Assembly: GCF_015210005.1 (NCBI RefSeq)
Contig: NZ_MU158698.1
Location: forward strand, 877,009-941,008
DNA from: Sphingobacterium hungaricum
GTDB taxonomy: Bacteria > Bacteroidota > Bacteroidia > Sphingobacteriales > Sphingobacteriaceae
Length of the DNA: 64,000 bases
Direction of reading: 5' to 3'
In this document: positions 18,874-26,226 of the stretch, one piece after another
Position numbering within the stretch: position 1 is the stretch's first letter
How the letters are laid out: every line of letters begins with the position of its first letter
Made by a program: the position numbers and the translations under genes
The notes under the pieces: model-generated
What the model was told of the DNA's origin: nothing
Seen by the model: only the letters and a program-made list of their open reading frames with translations
Databases searched by the model: none

Positions 18874-20106
18874 CTACTGGTTTGTCAGATCCAAACGAAC
18901 CGGCAATTTATACTCCACCCTGACTGGTCTGCCATTTTGAATACCTGGACTCCATTTTCGCGATTCTTTTAATAAATCAACAAGAGCTTTCCCTGTTTCG
19001 TGCCCTAGATCCCTTATAATTTTAAAATCTGTTAGGCTTCCATCTTTCTCGACCACAAAATTAACCTCAATGGTCCCCTTTACCCCCGCATCAACCGCAG
19101 CCTGAGGATATTTATAATTTTCTCCTATCCACAATCTAAATGCATCGATACCTCCAGCTGGTACGGGCATAATTTCCACTTCTTCAAAAGTTATCTCCTT
19201 TTGAGCCGAATCTACAACATTATTTTCTGAGAGATTTGCTGATGACTGCTGGTAAGAATCAATGGGATTATTTGCTGACTCTAAGCTTTCTGGCGTTTTG
19301 TCATTGCAACTTAATGAAATAACTGATATCACAAAAATGATTGGTATAGCAAATGCATACCTAAATTGACTTGTTTTATTTGATTGTTTCTTAAATAAAT
19401 TCATAATTCTTTTCTTTAAATAGGAATTAGTAGAAAAATGATGAGACAGCGTACTTGGTGTCACCTGCATCGCATTCGCCACTAATAATTCCGCGTAATA
19501 AACTTTGTTCTCTTTCGCACAAATGGCATCAGCGATGCATTCATGCTGAAATTTGATTTCTTTCAGATAAAAATAAAAGACAGGATTGAACCAATTAAAA
19601 ATCCGCAACAGTTCGACTAAGATTACATCCACGCTATGCCCTTGCTTATAATGAACTTCCTCATGCTTATAGATCAAAGCTGAATCAGCCACTTCTGAAC
19701 CGATCACAATGCGATGGAAAAAAGAGAAACTGGAATTTGATTTTTCCGCTTCAGTAAAGGTCCTTTTTAGCGAAATCAATTTCCCAATGAATCTAATTCC
19801 CAAAATCAGGCAACCAATCGTATAGATCCAAAAAATCCAATCAATAGAATTTAGAAATGATTGTGCGTTCGATTCTGTCTGTTGGTCGTATACCAAGTCT
19901 GTCACAGGCAATTCAACCATTGCCACAAACATCGTACGGTCAATACCTAAATCAATAAATTGGAGAATTGGCAACAAAAATGAGACAATTAATGCCGAAA
20001 CCAAGTAAGTCCTATTTAATTGATAGAATGTTAAATTTTTAAAAAATAGAACATACATCAGATAGAAAAACAGCAGAGAGCTATTGGCTAAAATGAAGTA
20101 AATCAT
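18874..20106 (-). CDS. M56 (BlaR1-like) metallopeptidase with TonB C-terminus
   Basis: A 410-residue membrane protein. Four or so transmembrane segments frame a cytoplasmic M56 zinc-peptidase domain with HEEVH (residues 148-152), as in BlaR1/MecR1. Instead of a penicillin-sensing domain, the C-terminal ~95 residues form a TonB-type domain (YPQAAVDAGVKGTIEVNFVV...), a common layout in Bacteroidota. With the BlaI repressor 17 bases upstream it forms a sensor-protease/repressor pair; the inducing signal is not known and need not be a beta-lactam. Confidence 0.9.
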   Translation of the reverse strand: MIYFILANSSLLFFYLMYVLFFKNLTFYQLNRTYLVSALIVSFLLPILQFIDLGIDRTMFVAMVELPVTDLVYDQQTESNAQSFLNSIDWIFWIYTIGCLILGIRFIGKLISLKRTFTEAEKSNSSFSFFHRIVIGSEVADSALIYKHEEVHYKQGHSVDVILVELLRIFNWFNPVFYFYLKEIKFQHECIADAICAKENKVYYAELLVANAMQVTPSTLSHHFSTNSYLKKRIMNLFKKQSNKTSQFRYAFAIPIIFVISVISLSCNDKTPESLESANNPIDSYQQSSANLSENNVVDSAQKEITFEEVEIMPVPAGGIDAFRLWIGENYKYPQAAVDAGVKGTIEVNFVVEKDGSLTDFKIIRDLGHETGKALVDLLKESRKWSPGIQNGRPVRVEYKLPVRLDLTNQ

Positions 20107-20123
20107 ACATTAAAATTTTTACT

Positions 20124-20495
20124 TTAATCTTTATTCTTATTAATTATCTGAAGAATTTGGTTCAATTCATCTACATCCAACTTTTTCTCCTCTAGAAAAA
20201 AGGAAAGCATACTCGTCGCAGAGTTGTCGAAATAATTAGTCAGCAGTTTGCCAGTAATTATTTTTTTATACTCTTCTTTACTTATGATTGGAAAATACCG
20301 ATGGCTTTTACCAAACGATTCATGATCGACAAAACCCTTGGTTTCTAGAATCCGAATAATTGTTGATACTGTATTGTAAGCTGGTTTCGGTTCGGGCAAA
20401 CGATCGATGATGTCTTTGACAAAGCCACCTTCCGTTTCCCAAAGCTCTTGCATGATTTGCTCCTCAGCTTTTGTTAGTTCTTTAAATTCGTTCAT
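20124..20495 (-). CDS. BlaI/MecI/CopY family repressor
   Basis: A 123-residue winged-helix repressor (FKELTKAEEQIMQELWETEGGFVKDIIDRLP..PAYNTVSTIIRILETKGFV), the classic BlaI fold, with a C-terminal dimerisation part. In known systems the M56 partner cleaves it to lift repression. Three 16-bp dyads with the same 5-6-5 geometry lie upstream (20513-20588) and are probable binding sites, so the operon is likely self-repressed. Confidence 0.93.
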   Translation of the reverse strand: MNEFKELTKAEEQIMQELWETEGGFVKDIIDRLPEPKPAYNTVSTIIRILETKGFVDHESFGKSHRYFPIISKEEYKKIITGKLLTNYFDNSATSMLSFFLEEKKLDVDELNQILQIINKNKD

Positions 20496-20512
20496 ACCTT
20501 TATTTTTATACT

Positions 20513-20588
20513 TAGACCGCGCAGTCTATAATCGATTACAAAATAAAGATATAACTAAATATTTAGTTTGTCAACTATAAACTTAGTT
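20513..20588 (-). promoter_or_regulatory. Triple operator for the BlaI-like repressor
   Basis: Three dyads of identical geometry: TAGAC-N6-GTCTA (20513-20528), AACTA-N6-TAGTT (20553-20568, a fully perfect 16-bp palindrome) and AACTA-N6-TAGTT (20573-20588). Centres are 40 and 20 bp apart, that is whole helical turns, so dimers would sit on one face of the DNA. The nearest lies 18 bases from the repressor start codon. Confidence 0.65.
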
Positions 20589-20737
20589 TGAAAATAAAAA
20601 TAAGTATAATCTATTGAAAATAAGTTATTTAATTTTATTTAAAGATTTATAAGTAAGTTACTCGTGTAAAAAATACAAGATTTTATTTAAAAAATATAAA
20701 TTCTCAAATCTCAAATCTATTGTCTCATATCTAGACT

Positions 20738-21157
20738 CTAATCCAAATAATTTCTTACATTTCTTCCAGATTTTTTCTGGGAATTTTTCTTCTTTCTATC
20801 CAGTCTTTCCAAAATAACGGATTTAGGAATTTTTGTGGGTTTTCTTTTTTTAGCAGGCACTAATGCTTCATTCAATAAGGATAGAAATTTTTCGGTCACA
20901 ATTTCTTTGTTCTGAAGCTGGCTCCTGGTTTCAGAACTATCGAGTTGCAACAAACCCTCCTGTGAAATCCGTGTGTTGAGCTTGTGCGCCAAGCGCGATT
21001 TCTGCTCTTGGTCAAAAGCTTCCGAATCCCAAATTGACCAGATAAGCGTGACTTTGGATTCAACTTTATTCACGTTCTGTCCTCCTGCCCCACTCGAACG
21101 TGAAGTTTTAAACTTAATCTCACTTAGCACTTTATGCTGATCCATTGCGTAACTCAT
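20738..21157 (-). CDS. arfB: Peptidyl-tRNA hydrolase ArfB (ribosome rescue)
   Basis: A 139-residue release-factor-like protein with the catalytic GGQ in SSGAGGQNVNKVESKV (about residues 20-35), lacking the codon-reading domains of RF1/RF2. The basic C-terminal tail (KKRKPTKIPKSVILERLDRKKKNSQKKSGRN) fits the mRNA-channel-binding tail of ArfB/ICT1. It frees ribosomes stalled at mRNA ends. It stands alone, divergent from bshA. Confidence 0.93.
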   Translation of the reverse strand: MSYAMDQHKVLSEIKFKTSRSSGAGGQNVNKVESKVTLIWSIWDSEAFDQEQKSRLAHKLNTRISQEGLLQLDSSETRSQLQNKEIVTEKFLSLLNEALVPAKKRKPTKIPKSVILERLDRKKKNSQKKSGRNVRNYLD

Positions 21158-21266
21158 TCAAAAACAAAATTATGAAACTAATTTGAGCAAAAATTCTGTA
21201 TTAAAAAAATTGCAAAGCAATTAGAAAAGCCTTTTTATCTTTAAACCAAAATTTTACGCAAACAAT

Positions 21267-22403
21267 ATGAAAATCGGTATAGTATGTTACCCGACATTTG
21301 GTGGATCCGGCGTTGTTGCTACAGAGTTAGGAAAAGCTTTGGCTTCAAATGGGCATCAAATTCATTTTATTACCTATAGCCAACCCGCACGATTGGATTT
21401 TTTCTCTGAGAATTTATATTATCACGAAGTAGCCATTTCCCAATACCCATTATTTGACTACGCGCCTTACGAAACTGCTTTGGCAAGCAAATTAGTTGAT
21501 GTTGTGCGCTTTGAAAAACTGGATTTGTTGCATGTGCACTATGCAATTCCACATGCTTCCGTTGCATTTTTAGCCAAGCAAATACTAAAAACATATGGCA
21601 TACATATTCCAGTAATCACAACATTGCACGGTACAGACATTACTTTAGTGGGCAAGGACAAAAGTTTTAGTCCAGTAGTGACTTTTTCCATCAATCAATC
21701 GGATGGTGTGACGACCGTTTCTCAAAACTTAAAAGAACAAACGCTTGAATATTTTGACATCGACAAGAACATTCAAGTAATTCCAAATTTTATCGATTTA
21801 GAACGTTTTCACAATAAGAAAAGAGAGCATTTTAAGAAAGCTATTGCCCCGCAAAATGAACGAATATTGGTGCACACCTCAAACTTCCGAAAGGTTAAGC
21901 ATACCAATGATGTTATTCGGATATTCAAGCAGGTAAATGATAAAATTCCGAGCAAATTATTGATGGTCGGCGATGGCCCAGAAAGACGGAATGCAGAAGA
22001 ATTATCCCGTCAGCTGGAGATTGATTCGGACGTTCGCTTTTTAGGAAAGCAAGATGCCATTGAAGAAATCCTATCGGTTTCCGATTTGTTTCTGATGCCA
22101 TCAGGCTCTGAAAGTTTTGGATTGGCCGCTTTGGAAGCGATGGCTTGCGAAGTTCCTGTTATTTCCTCCAATACAGGCGGATTGCCTGAATTGAATGTGG
22201 AAGGATTTAGCGGATTCTTAAGCGATGTTGGCGATGTTGATGATATGGCCAAAAATGCAATTTACATTTTGGAAGATGAGGCAAGATTGGAAGAATTTAA
22301 GAAAAATGCGTTCACGCGCGCTCAAGATTTCGAGATCAGCAAAATTCTGCCCATGTACGAAAATTACTATCAGCAAATAATTGACGAGCTTAAAAACGCA
22401 TAA
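21267..22403 (+). CDS. bshA: N-acetyl-alpha-D-glucosaminyl L-malate synthase BshA
   Basis: A 378-residue GT4 glycosyltransferase that joins UDP-GlcNAc to L-malate, the first step of bacillithiol synthesis. The start MKIGIVCYPTFGGSGVVATELG is diagnostic of BshA, as are LHVHYAIPHA and the late SESFGLAALEAMA (EX7E). Presence of bshA predicts bacillithiol as the low-molecular-weight thiol; bshB and bshC are not in the window. Confidence 0.95.
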   Translation: MKIGIVCYPTFGGSGVVATELGKALASNGHQIHFITYSQPARLDFFSENLYYHEVAISQYPLFDYAPYETALASKLVDVVRFEKLDLLHVHYAIPHASVAFLAKQILKTYGIHIPVITTLHGTDITLVGKDKSFSPVVTFSINQSDGVTTVSQNLKEQTLEYFDIDKNIQVIPNFIDLERFHNKKREHFKKAIAPQNERILVHTSNFRKVKHTNDVIRIFKQVNDKIPSKLLMVGDGPERRNAEELSRQLEIDSDVRFLGKQDAIEEILSVSDLFLMPSGSESFGLAALEAMACEVPVISSNTGGLPELNVEGFSGFLSDVGDVDDMAKNAIYILEDEARLEEFKKNAFTRAQDFEISKILPMYENYYQQIIDELKNA

Positions 22404-22520
22404 GCTAATCGACTAAAATGGAACGAATTAATCCTGTATGTGTAGCATATTTGACTATCAAAACTGATAATCTGGCTTTATTCGAACCTATTAAAAACGC
22501 ACATTTTCAGAAAAAAATTC

Positions 22521-22528
22521 TATCTTTG
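22521..22528 (+). promoter_or_regulatory. Possible -7 element for pyrH
   Basis: TATCTTTG matches TAnnTTTG 29 bases before the pyrH start. No clear TTG at -33, so tentative. Confidence 0.35.
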
Positions 22529-22557
22529 ATTTTTGGAAATACTCCAGAAGAAAAATT

Positions 22558-23262
22558 ATGAAGTACAAACGTATCTTATTAAAACTCAGTGGTGAATCGC
22601 TAATGGGCGAGCAAAGTTATGGAATTGATATCGAACGCGTTCGACAGTATGCGAGAGACATCAAAGAAATTCACAGCCTTGGCTTAGAAATTGCAATCGT
22701 TATTGGAGGTGGAAACATTCATCGAGGTCTAAGTGCTGAAAAAGCAGGAATGGATCGTGTACAAGCAGATTATATGGGCATGTTGGCCACAGTAATCAAT
22801 AGCATGGCATTGCAAGATGCTTTAGAAAAGATTGAACTAAAAACTCGTCTTTTGACAGCTATCAAAATGGAGCAGATCTGCGAACCATTTATTCGCCGTC
22901 GCGCAGTAAGGCATTTAGAAAAAGGACGTATTGTCATTTTCGGCGCGGGAACAGGGAATCCTTATTTCACTACAGATACCGCAGCATCGTTAAGAGCGAT
23001 AGAAATTAATGCAGACGCAGTTTTGAAGGGTACTCGCGTAGATGGAATCTACACAGCAGATCCTGAAAAAGATCCAAATGCAAAACGTTTCGACACCATT
23101 TCGTTTACGGAAGTGTATGAAAAAGGACTGAATGTAATGGATATGACCGCATTTACGTTATGTCAAGAAAACAAATTACCAATCATTGTTTTTGACATGA
23201 ATAAACCAGGAAATTTGAGAAAATTAGCAGATGGGGAACATATCGGAACCATTGTTAGTTAA
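22558..23262 (+). CDS. pyrH: Uridylate kinase PyrH
   Basis: A 234-residue UMP kinase of the amino-acid-kinase fold, converting UMP to UDP. Signatures are [14 protein letters not shown] at the start, [10 protein letters not shown] (residues ~48-57), and [16 protein letters not shown] (about 136-151). Length is standard. frr follows 21 bases later, the conserved pyrH-frr arrangement. Confidence 0.97.
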   Translation: MKYKRILLKLSGESLMGEQSYGIDIERVRQYARDIKEIHSLGLEIAIVIGGGNIHRGLSAEKAGMDRVQADYMGMLATVINSMALQDALEKIELKTRLLTAIKMEQICEPFIRRRAVRHLEKGRIVIFGAGTGNPYFTTDTAASLRAIEINADAVLKGTRVDGIYTADPEKDPNAKRFDTISFTEVYEKGLNVMDMTAFTLCQENKLPIIVFDMNKPGNLRKLADGEHIGTIVS

Positions 23263-23283
23263 ATAATAAAAATAAATTAAGCT

Positions 23284-23847
23284 ATGAATGAATTAATCTC
23301 ACTCGAACTAGATGACTGCAAAGAGAGCATGTCAAAAGCGGTAGTGCATACGGAATCAGAATTAACTAAAATCCGCGCTGGTAAAGCATCTCCAGGTATG
23401 TTGGATGGTATTTTTGTAGATTATTACGGCAGTCAAACTCCGTTAGCACAGGTAAGTAACATCAATACTCCTGACGCACGGACGATTGTAGTCCAACCTT
23501 GGGAGAAAACAATTTTTGGCGCAATCGAAAAAGCCATTATTGATTCAAACATCGGGTTAAATCCTCAAAACGATGGTTCTGTTATCCGTTTGGTCATTCC
23601 TCCTTTAACGGAAGAGCGCAGAAGAGATTTAGTTAAAAAAGCGAAGGAAGAAACTGAAAAAGGACGTATTGCGATTCGAAACATCCGTAAAGACACAAAC
23701 GAATCCATCAAGAAATTAAAAAATGATGGCGCTTCCGAAGATGAAATTAAAGTAGGCGAAGCTGAAGTTCAAAAATTAACAGATACATACATCGCGAAAG
23801 TAGATCATTTATCTGAATTGAAAGAAAAAGACATCATGACTGTCTAA
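23284..23847 (+). CDS. frr: Ribosome recycling factor
   Basis: A 187-residue RRF that, with EF-G, splits the post-termination ribosome. It shows the typical RAGKASPGMLDGIFVDYYG start region, NTPDARTIVVQPWEK in the middle, and RRDLVKKAKEETEKGRIAIRNIRKD near residue 118-142. It is the last gene of the pyrH operon, followed by a terminator. Confidence 0.97.
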   Translation: MNELISLELDDCKESMSKAVVHTESELTKIRAGKASPGMLDGIFVDYYGSQTPLAQVSNINTPDARTIVVQPWEKTIFGAIEKAIIDSNIGLNPQNDGSVIRLVIPPLTEERRRDLVKKAKEETEKGRIAIRNIRKDTNESIKKLKNDGASEDEIKVGEAEVQKLTDTYIAKVDHLSELKEKDIMTV

Positions 23848-23868
23848 TCTTTTAATTATCATAACTGG

Positions 23869-23908
23869 ATAGAGCATTTTTTTTTTTTAAAAATGCTCTA
23901 TTTTTTTC
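23869..23908 (+). terminator. Terminator after frr
   Basis: A 13-bp stem (ATAGAGCATTTTT at 23869-23881 with AAAAATGCTCTAT at 23889-23901) followed by a T run. Confidence 0.8.
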
Positions 23909-24034
23909 TAACATAACTTTCAATGCAAGTTAAACGAATCGAAATAAGCCAATCTCAATCCTTTCGAAGGAATATAATTCTGAAGGTTTATTTTAAAAAA
24001 ATAGCTAACTTGTCATTGATTACCTAACTAAGAT

Positions 24035-25012
24035 ATGGATACTTCAAGAAGAAATTTCATTAAAAATACGGGCTTAGGGCTGTCGGCGGCAGTTTTATTT
24101 CCCCATTTGTTCTCTTGCGAATCAAGCAAAAAAGCTGATGGACCATTCGCGAATGTAGGATTACAACTTTTCACGCTTAGAGATCAACTCGCGCAAGATG
24201 CACAGCTTGTGCTTAAAAACGTAAGTACAATTGGTTATTCTCACGTAGAAACTTTCGGAGTCGATTTGGCTAAGAATTCATTTTGGAATCTGACGGTTCC
24301 AGAATTAAAGAAAATTCTAGACGACAATAATTTAAAAACCCATAGTGGCCATTATGATATGTCGACTTATTTAAGCCGAAATCATACGGATAAAGAGAAC
24401 ATTGAGCATTACATCGAGATTGCACATGAGCTTGGTCAAAAATATGTTGTTGCTCCAGTAACTCCCATGTTCGACTTGAATAATTTCAAAGTTGAAGATT
24501 ATCAATATGCGGCAGAGCAGTTGAATAAGGCTGGAGAAATGTCTAAAAAAGCGGGTATCAAAATCGCCTACCACAATCACTTCTGGGAATTCCGAACTTT
24601 CCCGAATGGCACACGAGGCTTGGATATTTTGCTAGCATTTACAGAACCAGATTTAGTGGATTTCGAGTTGGATTTATTTTGGATTGAGCGTTCTGGATTG
24701 AGTCCTCAATCGTATTTCGAGAAATTCCCGAATCGTTTTCCGATGTGGCATCTAAAAGACATTGACAAGAAATTTGTCGAACCAATACTAGGTCCAGAAG
24801 TTGACAAAGAAGATGTTTTAGAAATCATTACCAATCGAATCAAATACACAGAAGTCGGCACAGGAACAGTAGACTTTATCAATATCGCTCAAGAAGCGAA
24901 TAAATCTGGCCTTCAATATGCTTTCGTTGAACAAGACATGATTTATTCGGATGACAAATATGCTTCGATTAAAAAGAGTTATGACTATGTTCAAAAATAT
25001 TTAGTTAAATAA
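24035..25012 (+). CDS. Sugar phosphate isomerase/epimerase-like, Tat-exported lipoprotein
   Basis: A 325-residue TIM-barrel protein of the xylose-isomerase-like AP-endonuclease-2 family. The N-terminus has a twin-arginine signal, SRRNFIKNTGLG, followed by a hydrophobic stretch ending HLFSC, so it is probably Tat-exported and lipidated at Cys. Metal-site-like acidic/His residues appear in ELDLFWIERSG and MWHLKDIDKK. Substrate unknown; such proteins are common in carbohydrate use by Bacteroidota. Its export would need the TatC encoded at 8022. Confidence 0.88.
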   Translation: MDTSRRNFIKNTGLGLSAAVLFPHLFSCESSKKADGPFANVGLQLFTLRDQLAQDAQLVLKNVSTIGYSHVETFGVDLAKNSFWNLTVPELKKILDDNNLKTHSGHYDMSTYLSRNHTDKENIEHYIEIAHELGQKYVVAPVTPMFDLNNFKVEDYQYAAEQLNKAGEMSKKAGIKIAYHNHFWEFRTFPNGTRGLDILLAFTEPDLVDFELDLFWIERSGLSPQSYFEKFPNRFPMWHLKDIDKKFVEPILGPEVDKEDVLEIITNRIKYTEVGTGTVDFINIAQEANKSGLQYAFVEQDMIYSDDKYASIKKSYDYVQKYLVK

Positions 25013-25040
25013 GCAAAGCTCTAAAAACTATTTCAGAATA

Positions 25041-25083
25041 TAAGAATGCCCAAAAAGTTAGACGCTTTTTGGGGCATTCTTAT
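25041..25083. terminator. Bidirectional terminator between convergent genes
   Basis: A 16-17 bp stem (left arm from 25042, right arm ending 25081, one bulged G) with loop TTAGAC, lying between the isomerase gene and the convergent HTH gene. Confidence 0.75.
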
Positions 25084-25105
25084 GATAACAAAAAACTTCC
25101 TAGTT

Positions 25106-25639
25106 TTATATTTCAAGCAATTTTCCAAGCTTTATTTGCTTCTCTAATTTTGGTTTCCATTTCTCTCTATTTGACATCGTATCACATATCTTTTCTTGAA
25201 AATAGACTTGGTACCAATTTTCTTCTTGAAAATCACACACATTAGCAAATGCCTTTTCAGAATGTATCATAAGCTTCATGATGAACTCATCTTTCGGTTC
25301 ACGATGATTGTTGATTAATTGGCTTAGAAATACAGGAGTTATATTCATATCAACCGCAAATTCACTATGCTTCGAGTAGATAGAATCAATGTATATTCGC
25401 AAGAAATCGGTAAAATAATTGTGGCTATCATATACCGGATTCTTAAGATAATTTTCCATTTTCAGTTTCAGCTGTACTAATTTAGCGCTTCTAACCTGCC
25501 CTTTAGAAAGATTTTTCATTCTATCCAACCGAGCCTGCATAAGCTTTACGGATTCAGATTCTTGTTCTTCTTTAGAATGATATCTTGAGTCCACTCCATG
25601 TTCAATAGACTCATCCATATTATTATTTTTAATTGTCAT
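25106..25639 (-). CDS. HTH protein, putative antitoxin of a GNAT/HTH pair
   Basis: A 177-residue protein. Residues ~30-65 are charged and helical; residues ~91-115 (HSEFAVDMNITPVFLSQLINNHREP) read as a Cro/Xre-type helix-turn-helix, with a helical C-terminal tail. It overlaps the upstream GNAT-like gene by 11 bases, so the two are likely translationally coupled. By analogy with type II systems it could be the DNA-binding antitoxin and autoregulator. An internal Met at residue 8 is an alternative start. No known family is named with confidence; the toxin-antitoxin role is inferred. Confidence 0.6.
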   Translation of the reverse strand: MTIKNNNMDESIEHGVDSRYHSKEEQESESVKLMQARLDRMKNLSKGQVRSAKLVQLKLKMENYLKNPVYDSHNYFTDFLRIYIDSIYSKHSEFAVDMNITPVFLSQLINNHREPKDEFIMKLMIHSEKAFANVCDFQEENWYQVYFQEKICDTMSNREKWKPKLEKQIKLGKLLEI

Positions 25640-26093
25640 ATTGATTTATTAAATCCAAAATTTCTGGAACTTCTAAGCTTAAAGTTATTCCCGTTGTATT
25701 CATATTATACTTCTCAATATAATGCTGTGCAATTTGAGTTTTTGGCTTAAGTGAAACACAAGCCAATTCTCCAAACTCTTCAACTGCAAGTTTTGAAACG
25801 TATGCGATTAAATTTCCTATAATTTTATCATACCGCTTTTTCTTTCCCCTATTTTCACCTGAAACCGTAATTAATCTAATGTGAATTCTCCATTCATTCG
25901 GAATTCTTTCCAAAGAAACGACACCCAAAATCTCATTACTTCCTTGAATAAGCAGTTTGTAAACTTCTTGCTCTTTCTCTAATTTCCAGTTAAAAAAATA
26001 TCTCCCTTTTGTTAAAAATTTATAGTCATTACCATCGACAGGCAGAATCTCAATATCATATAAGTTACCCGTTGAGATTTCTACAATATTCAT
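25629..26093 (-). CDS. GNAT-like protein, putative toxin of a GNAT/HTH pair
   Basis: A 154-residue protein with a layout like a small N-acetyltransferase: early strand YDIEILPV, central strands ILGVVSLERIP and WRIHIRLITVS, then ENRGKKKRYDKIIGNLIAYVSKLA (residues 80-103) at the place of the acetyl-CoA pyrophosphate loop, and AQHYIEKYNMNTTG (122-135) matching the 'YxKxGF' end of GNATs. The loop lacks the canonical RxxGxG/A spacing, so activity is uncertain. It is the first gene of the pair, 133 bases after the helicase gene. Alternative: a non-toxic acetyltransferase with its regulator. Confidence 0.55.
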   Translation of the reverse strand: MNIVEISTGNLYDIEILPVDGNDYKFLTKGRYFFNWKLEKEQEVYKLLIQGSNEILGVVSLERIPNEWRIHIRLITVSGENRGKKKRYDKIIGNLIAYVSKLAVEEFGELACVSLKPKTQIAQHYIEKYNMNTTGITLSLEVPEILDLINQYDN

Positions 26094-26226
26094 TTAATAA
26101 AGATACAGAAAGTTTCCGTTTTTTAGAAACAAACATTCAACTAGTTTACCGTCTGGATAAACATTTTCGCACGACTCTAACAAGCGTTTCTAGTAGGGCT
26201 GAAATTTATTTGGCTTTGGATTGTAA

